Under the pieces are notes generated by a model. It was not told where the DNA came from. It worked only from the letters and a program-made list of their open reading frames with translations, and did not search any database. 64,000 bases of DNA from Candidatus Zixiibacteriota bacterium. Its GTDB lineage: Bacteria; Zixibacteria; MSB-5A5; GN15; FEB-12. The stretch is taken from the NCBI GenBank assembly GCA_034003725.1, contig JAVEYB010000013.1:43180-107179 (forward strand), read 5' to 3'. Numbering within the stretch: the first letter of the stretch is position 1; every line of letters starts with the position of its first letter. Position numbers and translations under genes: made by a program. Below are positions 49,672 to 60,384 of this stretch, piece after piece.

Positions 49672-51565
49672 GGTGTTCCCCCCTCAGGCGGTCGCGCCGA
49701 GTCTTCAACGCTTCCTGCGCCCGCTTTTTCAGATCCGGACGCCAGCTCGCCGCCAGCTTCTGCAGGAGCTTGTCGGCGCGGTCGCTGCGGTTGTAGGTCA
49801 GGGCCTCAAACGCCGCCTCTCGGAAGAAGGTCAGCGTCGAATCGCGAAGCGGATTGGCCCGCGTGACGTGGCCGGACAGGTAGTCGAGAGCATGGTCGCC
49901 GCCCAGCAGGGAATAGGCATTGAGCAGCGCCTGCTGATCGTCACGCTCGAGTTTGGCGAACCGATCGTCGCTTATGATATCCGCCACCGCGTTAAATGCC
50001 GCCGCGCCTCGGCGCGCCACAATCGAACTGATCACCTGACGCCGTATCTGCTCGTCCTCGTCAAACGCCGCCTGCTTCAACAGCGCCAGGGCTTCCTCCG
50101 CCGGGCTGTCCGCGAGCGCCGATACCAGCTCAAGGCGAACCCGTGAATCTTCATGCGTCACTACTCTGGCAAGATGCTTCAATGCTTCCGCGGTGCCGAT
50201 CCGCGTAAGGATGGTCACGGAATTGCGGACTACATTCCAGCGCTTGTCGGTCAGCCCCCGCGTGACAAATCCTATATTCTCTTTCCCGCGCGCGCTCAAG
50301 TATTCGATCAGGGCGCGCCGATGCGCGCGATGCTCCAGCTTCGGAAGCAGCTCGGCGATCGGCCCCAGCGCCTCCCAGCCGAAATTGCTGAGGTACGTGA
50401 TCAGCACCTCGGCCGTGATGTGACCGTGTGCGTTGAGCGCATCGGCGAGAGCCCCCAGCCGTTCACGGCTGCCGGCCGTGATGATCGCCTCCTTGAGGCG
50501 GTCGCTCCACTGGGGTTTGCCGGCCCGAAGCTGCGCCTCCAACGCCCGGAAATACCCCAGCATATCGGTCGCCTGCGCAAACCGGCCGTCCACCACGAAC
50601 GTCTTGAGCAGCTTCTCGCAAATCGTCACCGTCTCACCGAATGAAGCAAAGTCGGCCTCCTGGTGGAGCAGCTCTTTCAGCAGCTCGTGCGTCGACTCGT
50701 AAATGTCAAACGCCGCGTCCTCCTCGAGCATCTGCCGTATCTCTTCGTTTTCCTCCTCGGTGAGTCGGGACTCCTGCTGCAGCAGGCTTCGGGCGTCCAC
50801 CCGTGGCATCGGGGTAACCGACAAATCGTCGTAGCCCATTGCCTTCGCGGCGGTCGCGGTCCCCGCCCGGTCGTTTTCCGAGTCATCCGGGAAAAACAGG
50901 TTCTTCGCGCCTTCGACTATTTCGATTCCCGACGTGTCCGCCAGCGAACTCCGCGTGATCCCGGACGGCTCGGGGCCGTCCTCCGTCCCCATTTCGTAGT
51001 CCACGCCCACGAACAGCAACTCGTACAGGTTGTGACGACCGGTATCATCAAGCTGATCGCTATCGACGTCCTCATCGAATTCCTGGATCTTGAAACTGCC
51101 GTCGTATTGCTGAAGCGATACGTCGTCCACCGTCTCGAACGTCAGTCCGGCGAGATTCCCTTCCCACAGAAGGCCGGCAAGGTCGGTGGCGCCCGCTTCG
51201 CGATTCTGATACCGTCGAATCACCTCAAGAAAGCCTTTGACGCTGTCCCATGGCAGCTCGCGATCGAACGTCAGCCTGGTCAGCCCGGCGTCGAAAAACA
51301 TCCCCGCGAGCGATTCCTCCTTGCCCCGGTCGGCGAACACAACATCGCCCTTCCAGCGAAGCCGATCGCGTTCGATATCGATAGAAATCGGCCCCAGCTC
51401 GGACGCCAGATCGGTCAGCTTCTCTGCGTATGACTGCTTCATCGAATAGGGAAGAGGGTTGTCGGGCGGATACATCCAGACCACCTTCATGACCTTGAGC
51501 AGGTCGCGAAGGTTCTGGCGAAGCTGGTCGACCACCGTCGCCGGTTGTGATGAAACTGACGTCAT
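49664..51565 (-). CDS. HEAT-repeat scaffold protein sharing the HD-GYP partner's N-terminal domain
   Basis: 633 residues, cytosolic, no signal peptide. Residues ~10-120 contain ISIDIERDRLRWKGDVVF and DAGLTRLTFDRELPWDSVKG, aligning by eye with the N-terminal domain of the downstream HD-GYP protein. An acidic middle (~130-260, with DEDVDSDQLDD) is followed by helical HEAT repeats from ~280 to 610. These include TEALKHLARVVTHEDSRVRL, EALALLKQAAFDEDEQIRRQ and ALDYLSGHVTRANPLRDSTL. HEAT solenoids bind proteins, so it is probably a scaffold or regulator. The 8-nt overlap with the HD-GYP gene implies coupled translation and joint function. Confidence 0.85.
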   Translation of the reverse strand: MTSVSSQPATVVDQLRQNLRDLLKVMKVVWMYPPDNPLPYSMKQSYAEKLTDLASELGPISIDIERDRLRWKGDVVFADRGKEESLAGMFFDAGLTRLTFDRELPWDSVKGFLEVIRRYQNREAGATDLAGLLWEGNLAGLTFETVDDVSLQQYDGSFKIQEFDEDVDSDQLDDTGRHNLYELLFVGVDYEMGTEDGPEPSGITRSSLADTSGIEIVEGAKNLFFPDDSENDRAGTATAAKAMGYDDLSVTPMPRVDARSLLQQESRLTEEENEEIRQMLEEDAAFDIYESTHELLKELLHQEADFASFGETVTICEKLLKTFVVDGRFAQATDMLGYFRALEAQLRAGKPQWSDRLKEAIITAGSRERLGALADALNAHGHITAEVLITYLSNFGWEALGPIAELLPKLEHRAHRRALIEYLSARGKENIGFVTRGLTDKRWNVVRNSVTILTRIGTAEALKHLARVVTHEDSRVRLELVSALADSPAEEALALLKQAAFDEDEQIRRQVISSIVARRGAAAFNAVADIISDDRFAKLERDDQQALLNAYSLLGGDHALDYLSGHVTRANPLRDSTLTFFREAAFEALTYNRSDRADKLLQKLAASWRPDLKKRAQEALKTRRDRLRGEHHG

Positions 51566-51631
51566 GGCTCAAATACCCCGAATTATTGTGGATATCGGCA
51601 CCGCGGGGGGAGGGCTCCACAATTAATGCAC

Positions 51632-51661
51632 AAAAAAACCGGCCCAATTTGGGCCGGTTTT
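51632..51661 (-). terminator. Intrinsic terminator of the nucleotide-sugar operon
   Basis: Reverse-strand stem AAAACCGGCCC/GGGCCGGTTTT, 5-nt loop, followed by a run of seven Ts. It lies 33 nt after the wbpA-like stop. Confidence 0.9.
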
Positions 51662-51693
51662 CGCTTGCAGCGTCAAGAGCTGTCGCCGCTGAC

Positions 51694-53034
51694 TTACAAA
51701 ACCTCGATCTTCTGCCGGTTCTTCGTCACCTTCTTCGTGGCGTTACGGCTGTCGAACACCGCTTTGGCATTGTCGACAATCATCTGGTAATCGTACCGCG
51801 AGTGATCAGTCAGAATTACGGTCAGGTCGGCCTTCTTGAGCAACTCGGGCGTCAGCTTGCTTGACTTGACCGTACCGTCGCGCCACCGGAACTGCGGCAC
51901 GTGAGGATCATTCCAAAGAACCTTCGCGCCTTTGTCCTCGAGCAGCTTGATGACATCGAGCGCCGGCGACTCGCGAATGTCCTTGATATCGCGTTTGTAG
52001 GCGATCCCGAGCACCAGGATAGTCGACTTGTTGATCGACTTCGCGAACTTCTGGTTCATCAGGTTGGTGATCCGCTCGACCACATATTCCGGCATGTGCG
52101 AGTTGACCTCGCCCGCCAGCTCGATAAACCGCGCATAATAGTTCAGCGACTTGAGCTTCCACGACAGGTAATGCGGGTCGATCGGGATACAGTGACCGCC
52201 CAGCCCGGGACCGGGATAAAACGGCATAAACCCGAACGGCTTGGTCGCCGCCGCATCGATAATCTCCCACACGTCGATCCCGAGCCGGTCGCACATCAGC
52301 GCCACTTCGTTTACCAGACCGATATTCACCGAGCGGAACGTGTTCTCCAGAAGCTTCACCATCTCGGCGGCCTTCGTCGATGACACTGCGTACACGTTGT
52401 TGAGCGTCTGCTCGTAAAACGTTTTGGCCACCTTGGTGCAGGCGGGAGTCACGCCGCCGACCACCCTCGGCGTATTTTTCGTGTTGAACTTCGGATTGCC
52501 CGGATCGACTCGTTCCGGTGAAAACGCCAGAAAGAAATCCTTGCCCGGTTTGCGCCCGCTGTGATTCAACAGCGGCAAAATAAGGTCCTCGGTCGTGCCG
52601 GGGTACGTTGTCGATTCAAGCACCACCAGCGTGCCGGGCGACACGTTATCCTTCACCCAGTCCATGGCCGCCAGAATGTAACTGACATCGGGATCCTTCG
52701 TCTTCGACAGCGGCGTGGGAACGCAAATCGATATCGTCTGACACTTCGCCAGCTTCCTGGGATCCGATGTTGCCGAAAACTTCCCGGCTTTGACGACCGC
52801 CGCAACTTCGCCGTCGCTTATGTCGTCGATATCAGACTTGCCCGTATTCAGCAGCTTGACCTTGTCTTCGCTGATATCGAAACCGATCACGGTAAACCCG
52901 GCTTCGGCGAGCGAAATCGAGAGAGGTAAACCGACATATCCCAGACCGATTACGCCCGCGACCGTCTCGCGCTTTTTGATTCGTGCAATGAGCGCCTCGG
53001 CGGGCGAGGACGGTGTCCCTTTTTTGGTGGCCAT
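51694..53034 (-). CDS. UDP-N-acetyl-D-glucosamine 6-dehydrogenase-like (WbpA/UGD family)
   Basis: 446-residue NAD-dependent nucleotide-sugar dehydrogenase oxidising C6 of the sugar twice to a uronate. The Rossmann start is VIGLGYVGLPLSISLAEAGF and the segment ICVPTPLSKTKDPDVSYI follows. VLESTTYPGTTEDLILPLL and FSPERVDPGN are typical of the UDP-GlcNAc/ManNAc branch (WbpA, WbpO) more than of UDP-Glc dehydrogenases. The thiol nucleophile is Cys282 in GPGLGGHCIPIDPHYLSWK. The C-terminal domain is DPHVPQF-type. Its presence beside gmd and rmd homologues suggests a capsule or O-antigen supply role. A clear terminator follows. Confidence 0.93.
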   Translation of the reverse strand: MATKKGTPSSPAEALIARIKKRETVAGVIGLGYVGLPLSISLAEAGFTVIGFDISEDKVKLLNTGKSDIDDISDGEVAAVVKAGKFSATSDPRKLAKCQTISICVPTPLSKTKDPDVSYILAAMDWVKDNVSPGTLVVLESTTYPGTTEDLILPLLNHSGRKPGKDFFLAFSPERVDPGNPKFNTKNTPRVVGGVTPACTKVAKTFYEQTLNNVYAVSSTKAAEMVKLLENTFRSVNIGLVNEVALMCDRLGIDVWEIIDAAATKPFGFMPFYPGPGLGGHCIPIDPHYLSWKLKSLNYYARFIELAGEVNSHMPEYVVERITNLMNQKFAKSINKSTILVLGIAYKRDIKDIRESPALDVIKLLEDKGAKVLWNDPHVPQFRWRDGTVKSSKLTPELLKKADLTVILTDHSRYDYQMIVDNAKAVFDSRNATKKVTKNRQKIEVL

Positions 53035-53070
53035 ATAACCTTTCTCCAGTGTATCGTGTCGGCTGACAGT

Positions 53071-55366
<2,296 letters not shown>

Positions 55367-55729
55367 ATGACCCGTCGCAAAAAAACCAAACCCACCCTGC
55401 TCGCGCCCGCCGGCGCCTTCATCAAAAAAATCTCCGGGACCGATGCCCGCACCCGAAAGAAATACGTCCGGTGGGGGCTCTATTTCGCCGCCCTGCTCTT
55501 TGTCTATTCCGGGATGGTCGGTACCTATTCCTTCCCGCGGATTGTCCGGCTCGAACTGGAAAAACGCTCCCTGATTGAAGCCAACCGTAAGGAGTTGGTC
55601 AACTTGATCGACGCCGAGCGGGTCCGCAACCTGCTCCGCGATGATCCCCGCTATATCGAATCGATCGCGCGCACCCGGTACCACATGGTCTTTCCGGGAG
55701 AAACGATTTACCGCTTCCGAAGCCGGTAG
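55367..55729 (+). CDS. FtsB/DivIC-like septum formation protein
   Basis: 120-residue bitopic division protein. A basic cytosolic N-terminus (MTRRKKTKPTLLAPAGAF) is followed by one TM helix (WGLYFAALLFVYSGMVGTYS, residues ~38-58). A periplasmic helical coiled coil comes next (LELEKRSLIEANRKELVNLI). The C-terminal FtsB-type block DPRYIESIARTRYHMVFPGE ends the protein and is the most diagnostic part. In the divisome FtsB pairs with FtsL and FtsQ. ATG 55367 is preferred: the longer frame starts inside repeat B. recO follows 6 nt later. There is no clear Shine-Dalgarno. Confidence 0.85.
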   Translation: MTRRKKTKPTLLAPAGAFIKKISGTDARTRKKYVRWGLYFAALLFVYSGMVGTYSFPRIVRLELEKRSLIEANRKELVNLIDAERVRNLLRDDPRYIESIARTRYHMVFPGETIYRFRSR

Positions 55730-55735
55730 TCCGCC

Positions 55736-56533
55736 ATGCCGCTGGAGAAATCCGAGGCGATTATCCTCAAGTCGTTCAACTGGTCCGAATCGTCGCGGAT
55801 GGTTGTCTTCTTCTCCGAGCAGTTCGGTAAACTCAAACTGACCGACCGCGGCGGCCGCTCCATGAAATCAAAACGCGGACGCCTCACCCCGTTCGCCCGC
55901 CTCGATCTCACCTTCTACCTCTCGGAGAAACAATCCGGCGGCTATATCTCGGATTCCGAGATGGTTGAACTGTTTTCCCTTGAACGCGACGGCACGCTCG
56001 GGCGGCTGGCCTACGCCTCCGCCGCGTGCGAACTGCTGTACCTGCTTGTGCCCGAACGCGAGGACCAGCCCGGACTCTACCGGTATGTCGTTTCCTACCT
56101 CCGGCTGACCGATACGGTGGACAAGCACTCCCTGCCGTCGCTGTTTATCTGCTTTTTTCTGCGCCTGCTTTCCCAGCTCGGGTACCACCCCTCGCTCGCG
56201 TATTGTGTCGCCTCGGGGGCGCCGGCAGAGGAATTCGTGCCGGAGGGCGCCGACGTGGCCTTTTCGGCCGAGCGGGGAGGGATTGTATCCCCTCCTTGCC
56301 AACGGCCCGGCGAGTATTATATTAGGCTCTCTTATGCCGGCTTCCACCACCTGAAGGCTCTGCAGACGGCGTCGCTGGCCGAAGCCGCCGCGCACCGCGT
56401 GACGTTCGCCGAGGCGGCGGTTATACTGGAGGCGCTGGCAAAATTCGTGCGGTACCAGGCTGACCTGCCGGCAAACCTCAAGTCGCTGGAATTCCTGGAC
56501 AAGTTGAAAAAGACCCATGTAACGGACAAATGA
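55736..56533 (+). CDS. recO: DNA repair protein RecO
   Basis: 265-residue recombination mediator. The N-terminal OB fold (KSEAIILKSFNWSESSRMVV and FSEQFGKLKLTDRGGRSMKS) and the helical C-terminal domain (FLRLLSQLGYHPSLAYCVAS) are as in RecO. The zinc-finger region that normally follows LGY-P-LxxC has only the first Cys (YCVASGAP) plus one later Cys (SPPCQ), so the four-Cys zinc site appears lost. RecO loads RecA on SSB-coated DNA with RecR. The stop overlaps the GlyRS ATG by 4 nt (ATGA), giving an ftsB-like-recO-glyS operon. Confidence 0.9.
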   Translation: MPLEKSEAIILKSFNWSESSRMVVFFSEQFGKLKLTDRGGRSMKSKRGRLTPFARLDLTFYLSEKQSGGYISDSEMVELFSLERDGTLGRLAYASAACELLYLLVPEREDQPGLYRYVVSYLRLTDTVDKHSLPSLFICFFLRLLSQLGYHPSLAYCVASGAPAEEFVPEGADVAFSAERGGIVSPPCQRPGEYYIRLSYAGFHHLKALQTASLAEAAAHRVTFAEAAVILEALAKFVRYQADLPANLKSLEFLDKLKKTHVTDK

Positions 56534-57876
56534 CACCGATGGCGAATCAGAAAAACGACGAATTGATGGACAAGCTGGTCTCGCTGTGCAAGCGGCGCGG
56601 CTTCATCTTCCCCTCCTCCGAAATCTACGGCGGCCTCACGTCATGCTGGGACTACGGCCCGCTCGGCGCTGAACTCAAGCGCAATATCAAAAACTTCTGG
56701 TGGGATACGATGACCAACCGCCGTGACGATATCGAGGGCCTCGACGCCTCGATCCTCATGCACCCCAAAGTCTGGGAAACCTCCGGACATGTCTCCGGCT
56801 TCAACGACCCAATGGTCGACTGCAAAACCTGCAAGGCCCGGTTCCGCGCCGACAAGCTGGCCGAGAGCCGCTGTCCCATGAAACCCTCGAAATCGCCGCT
56901 CGAATGCGGCGGCGAGCTGACCGAACCCCGCCAGTTTAACCTCATGTTTCGCACCCACATGGGTCCGGTCGAAGACAGTTCGTCCATCATCTACCTCCGC
57001 CCGGAAACCGCCCAGGGCGTCTACGTCAACTTCCTCAATGTCAAAAACTCGTCACGCCAGAAAATACCGTTCGGAATCGCACAAATCGGCAAAGCCTTCC
57101 GCAACGAGATTACGCCCGGCAATTTCATCTTCCGCACCCGTGAGTTTGAACAGATGGAAATGCAGTTTTTCGTCCATCCCGACGACGACGAAACGTGGTT
57201 CGAAACCTGGCGTGCGGAACGCTGGAAATACTACCGGGACCTCGGCATCACCGAAAGCAAGCTGCGCTGGCATGAACACGGACCCGGCGAACTGGCCCAC
57301 TATGCCAAAAAAGCCTTCGATATCGAGTACGAATTCCCCTTCGGCTGGCAGGAACTCGAGGGCATCCACAACCGCACCGACTTCGACCTCAGCCGCCACA
57401 TGGAGGCCTCCAAAAAAGACCTGCGCTATTTCGATGAGCGCTACACCGAAAAATTCGTGCCGTACGTCATCGAAACCGCCGCCGGCGTCGACCGCCAGCT
57501 GCTGATGGTGCTGTGCGACGCGTACGACGAAGTCGAGGTCAAAGGGGAGACCCGCGTCTTTTTGCGCATCTCACCGCGCATCGCACCCATCAAAGTCGCC
57601 GTCTTTCCGCTCGTCAAAAAAGAAGGAATGCCGGAGTACGCGCAGAAGGTCTATCAGGAACTAAAACGCACGTTCAAGGTCTTCTACGATGAATCCGGGG
57701 CGGTCGGTCGACGGTACGCCCGCATGGACGAGGCCGGCTGCCCGTTCTGCGTCACCGTTGACGGCCAGACGCTCGATGACGATACCATGACACTCAGGGA
57801 TCGTGATTCGATGGATCAGGTGCGGATGAAAACCGCCGAGGTGATCGATTTCCTTGAGAAAAAAATAAGCGGCTGA
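56530..57876 (+). CDS. glyS: Glycine--tRNA ligase (single-chain, archaeal/eukaryal type)
   Basis: 448-residue class II aminoacyl-tRNA synthetase of the alpha2 GlyRS type (not the alpha2beta2 GlyQ/GlyS). N-terminal LVSLCKRRGFIFPSSEIYGG, the motif 1 region DYGPLGAELKRNIKNFWW, motif 2 FRNEITPGNFIFRTREFEQM and motif 3 in the anticodon-domain junction DVDRQLLM-like (AAGVDRQLLMVLCDAY) are clear. A zinc-type insert CKTCKARFRADKLAESRCPM is present as in this family. The C-terminal anticodon-binding domain begins near PRIAPIKVAVFPLVKKEGM. The start is ATG 56530 (ATGA overlap) or the nearby ATG 56539. Confidence 0.97.
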   Translation: MTPMANQKNDELMDKLVSLCKRRGFIFPSSEIYGGLTSCWDYGPLGAELKRNIKNFWWDTMTNRRDDIEGLDASILMHPKVWETSGHVSGFNDPMVDCKTCKARFRADKLAESRCPMKPSKSPLECGGELTEPRQFNLMFRTHMGPVEDSSSIIYLRPETAQGVYVNFLNVKNSSRQKIPFGIAQIGKAFRNEITPGNFIFRTREFEQMEMQFFVHPDDDETWFETWRAERWKYYRDLGITESKLRWHEHGPGELAHYAKKAFDIEYEFPFGWQELEGIHNRTDFDLSRHMEASKKDLRYFDERYTEKFVPYVIETAAGVDRQLLMVLCDAYDEVEVKGETRVFLRISPRIAPIKVAVFPLVKKEGMPEYAQKVYQELKRTFKVFYDESGAVGRRYARMDEAGCPFCVTVDGQTLDDDTMTLRDRDSMDQVRMKTAEVIDFLEKKISG

Positions 57877-57898
57877 CCAGCCGCTGATTGGATTGAGC

Positions 57899-57933
57899 CG
57901 GCCGGGAGGGCACACCACCCCCTCGGCCGTTTT
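57899..57933 (+). terminator. Intrinsic terminator of glyS
   Basis: 12-bp stem with one mismatch, CGGCCGGGAGGG/CCCCCTCGGCCG, 7-nt loop, TTTT at 57930-57933. A smaller hairpin AGCGGCT/AGCCGCT overlaps the glyS stop codon. Confidence 0.8.
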
Positions 57934-57967
57934 CATTCTCTGCTACGCCCCGGATTTCACATGCATC

Positions 57968-58225
57968 CTACAGTGACCAGGTGTGCCGTTCCAGCGCGTG
58001 AGCGATGTCTTCAATCGACGGGAACATACGCGGATTGCGCTCGCGCGGCTTGCTCCGCTGGTCCGTCAGTGTATGGCCGTTGATGATCAACGTCGGTGAC
58101 TTGACTGGCTTCACCCTGTCGATCACACGGGCCAGAATACCGCGTTCGCGACAATACTTGTCGACAAACTCGCGCGCCTCTCGCTGTTGCGGGTCTTCCC
58201 TGGAGTAAATAAATCCAATTTCCAT
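57968..58225 (-). CDS. Thioredoxin-fold/glutaredoxin-like protein without active-site Cys
   Basis: 85 residues. The fold pattern is beta1 MEIGFIYSRED, alpha1 QQREAREFVDKYCRERGI, beta2 LARVIDRVKPV, then the cis-proline element KSPTLIINGHTL, and alpha3 IEDIAHALERH. This is the glutaredoxin/thioredoxin order. The position of the CxxC active site reads SREDPQQ, so redox catalysis is not expected; the single Cys lies in helix 1. It may be a regulatory or structural thioredoxin-like protein. It is divergent from sodB with 393 nt between them. The clean ATG has weak Shine-Dalgarno support. Confidence 0.7.
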   Translation of the reverse strand: MEIGFIYSREDPQQREAREFVDKYCRERGILARVIDRVKPVKSPTLIINGHTLTDQRSKPRERNPRMFPSIEDIAHALERHTWSL

Positions 58226-58618
58226 TTGAATCTCTCTCCCAGCACGTGTCCTGCCGCCAACTTCCGCTCTTCCGTCGCCGAAGTCAACAACAACCGCACC
58301 GTCGCCGTGTATCTCTTATAACGAACGAAACGCTGCGAAGGTGCCAATCCTGTGTCCGAAATCCGGATTTGTGCGTCGATTGTGGAGGTTTACCTTCCAC
58401 GATGCACAATGTGCGCCGGCGCAACAAGTGCGACTCGCACAAAACGTTGCCCGCACGGTGCGCTGCGTAGACTCCGGCCCATCGCACTCCATATTGGACA
58501 AAAAAACCTTCATTGTGTCCGAATAGCGTTGACACAATCGTGCGCCGGACGTACCGTCTATATATCAACTCCAACGGTTGAAGCGTTTCAGATCGAATAG
58601 AGTCGAAAGGACGTGATC
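58226..58618. promoter_or_regulatory. Palindrome-rich divergent control region upstream of sodB
   Basis: Contains AAATCCGGATTT (58359-58370), GTGCGACTCGCAC (58428-58440) and the inverted repeat ATTGTGTC/GACACAAT (58512-58538). The direct repeat TGTGTCCGAA occurs at 58351-58360 and 58514-58523. No protein gene is seen. A regulator-binding role is inferred from symmetry. Confidence 0.5.
58529..58557 (+). promoter_or_regulatory. Possible sodB promoter
   Basis: TTGACA (58529-58534), 17-bp spacer, TACCGT (58552-58557). The -35 is perfect but the -10 is weak, as in activator-dependent promoters. The inverted repeat at 58512-58538 covers the -35. Confidence 0.4.
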
Positions 58619-59191
58619 ATGGTACACCAATTACCGGACCTGCCGTTCGCGCCCGATTCACTGGCGCCGCACATTTCGCAGGAAACCATCGATTTTCACT
58701 ACGGCAAGCATCACCAGGCTTACGTCACCAAGCTCAACGAATTGATCCGCGGGACGGAGTTCGAAGATGCTCCGCTGGAGGATATCATCAAAAAGTCGAC
58801 CGGCGGAGTTTTCAACAACGCCGCGCAGGTCTGGAACCACACGTTTTACTGGCACTGCATCAACGGAAAAGGCGGCGAACCCTCCGGCAAACTGGCCTCC
58901 GCGATCGACGCCGAGTTTCGCAGCGTCGGCGATTTCAAAGAGAAATTCACCGCACGGGCCGTCGGGACCTTCGGCTCCGGCTGGGCCTGGCTCGTCCGTA
59001 ACGAGATCGGCGCCCTCGAAATCGTCAGCACGTCCAACGCCGGTAATCCCATGACCGAAGGCAAAAAGCCGCTGCTGACCTGCGACGTCTGGGAACACGC
59101 CTACTATATCGATTACCGCAACGACCGGCCGAAATACCTCGAGGCCTACTGGAATCTGATCAACTGGGAATTCGTCGCGACAAACTTCTGA
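58619..59191 (+). CDS. sodB: Superoxide dismutase, Fe type
   Basis: 190-residue cytosolic Fe/Mn-family superoxide dismutase. The metal ligands are His27 ([13 protein letters not shown]), His74 ([10 protein letters not shown]), Asp156 and His160 ([12 protein letters not shown]). Gln70 in the AAQVWNHTF block and the FGSGWAWLV region with the outer-sphere residue are as in Fe-SODs. It lacks a signal peptide. AAAGGA precedes ATG 58619; an in-frame GTG at 58613 is less likely. The gene is followed by a stem-loop terminator. It is flanked by a palindromic region that could respond to oxidative or metal status. Confidence 0.95.
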   Translation: MVHQLPDLPFAPDSLAPHISQETIDFHYGKHHQAYVTKLNELIRGTEFEDAPLEDIIKKSTGGVFNNAAQVWNHTFYWHCINGKGGEPSGKLASAIDAEFRSVGDFKEKFTARAVGTFGSGWAWLVRNEIGALEIVSTSNAGNPMTEGKKPLLTCDVWEHAYYIDYRNDRPKYLEAYWNLINWEFVATNF

Positions 59192-59219
59192 GCCAAAACG
59201 GATTCGGACCATTCACATA

Positions 59220-59248
59220 GGGCCGGCCGGGGATTCCCCGGTCGGCCC
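59220..59248. terminator. Stem-loop terminator between sodB and selD
   Basis: Long stem GGGCCGGCCGGGGA/TCCCCGGTCGGCCC with one G-U pair and a very short loop, between convergent genes. A short T-run follows at 59255. Confidence 0.65.
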
Positions 59249-59277
59249 TGCGGCTTTTAGTATTTTGTCCCTTCGCG

Positions 59278-60333
59278 CTACGTCAGGACTATCGAGACCT
59301 CGGAACGGCTCTCCACTCGGCCGATAGCCTCGGCCGGGAGGTCAGAGTCGCGAAGAGCTGCACTGAATTTCCCCGCAACCGCCTCCGGAACGGCGATCAG
59401 TAACCCCCCCGATGTCTGCGGATCAAACACGAGATGAATCACATTTGGATCGATCTCGCCTTCCACCCGGTACTTCCCGTTCAGGAATTCCCGATTGGCG
59501 TTGGCCCCGCCCGGGATCATCCCCGCCGCCGCCAGCTCCAGCACCGAGGGTAACTGTGGCAGGCTCGCGCCAAACAACCGCAGGGTCACCCCGGACGCTT
59601 CAGCCATTTCCAGCGAATGACCCATCAGTCCGTACCCTGTGACATCTGTCGCCGCGTGAGCCCCGTGCGACACCATCAGTTCCGAGCCGACCCGGTTCAA
59701 CTTTGCCATTTCGTTGATCGCCGCCTGCGCCAGGTCCTCACCCACCAGATTCCGCTTGATCCCGGTGGTGATAAGCCCCGTTCCGAGACGCTTGGTCAAA
59801 AACAGAACGTCCCCCGCACGCGCCCCGGCGTTGGTGAAGACCCTGTTCGGATCGATCAGCCCGGTCACCGATACCCCGTATTTTAACTCCTGGTCGTTGA
59901 TCGAATGACCGCCCACCACCACCGCCCCCGATTCGGCCACCTTGTCCGCGCCGCCGCGAAGAATCTCCGTCAGCACCCACGGCTCGAGCTTCCCTTTCGG
60001 AAAGCCCACGATATTCAGGGCGGTAATCGGCCTGCCGCCCATCGCATACACGTCCGACAGGGCGTTCGCCGCCGCAATCTGACCAAACGCATACGGGTCG
60101 TCGACAATCGGGGGGAAGAAGTCGACCGTCTGGACCAGCGCCTGCGTCTCGCTGATTCGAAATACCCCTGCGTCATCGGCCGTATTAAAACCGACCAGCA
60201 AATCGGGGTGGGTTGACTGCGACAGGCTCTTCAGTGCGTCCGCCAAAAACTTTGGCGCCAGTTTTGACGCTCAACCCGCACAGGCAACTTCGGCGGTGAG
60301 TTTGACCGTGATGTCTCTTCGCTTGTCGAGCAT
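59278..60333 (-). CDS. selD: Selenide, water dikinase with selenocysteine active site
   Basis: Makes selenophosphate from selenide and ATP. Standard reading gives only 322 residues from a TTG at 60246, missing the catalytic N-terminus. Reading on the reverse strand from ATG 60333 gives MLDKRRDITVKLTAEVACAG, then TGA (60273-60271), then ASKLAPKFLADALKSL. SelD proteins carry Cys or Sec exactly here, followed by a conserved Lys. With TGA as Sec the protein is 351 residues, matching the family length. Downstream motifs GFNTADDAGVF, VDFFPPIVDDPYAFG, VVVGGHSINDQE and FDPQTSGGLLIAVPE are intact. A SECIS-like hairpin follows the TGA. The methyltransferase gene lies 51 nt upstream. The start is uncertain (GTG 60351 possible). 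Confidence 0.92.
60236..60270 (-). promoter_or_regulatory. Bacterial SECIS-like hairpin in selD
   Basis: Immediately 3' of the in-frame TGA: outer stem GCGTC/GACGC, an 8-nt bulge on the 5' side, a 7-bp upper stem CGCCAAA/TTTGGCG and a 3-nt loop GTT. The loop starts 20 nt after the TGA and begins with G, as bacterial SECIS elements do. Confidence 0.75.
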
Positions 60334-60384
60334 GCCGCTAATGTACGGCACGCGGGCGCACTTGGCAATCGGGAAGGGGCGAGC

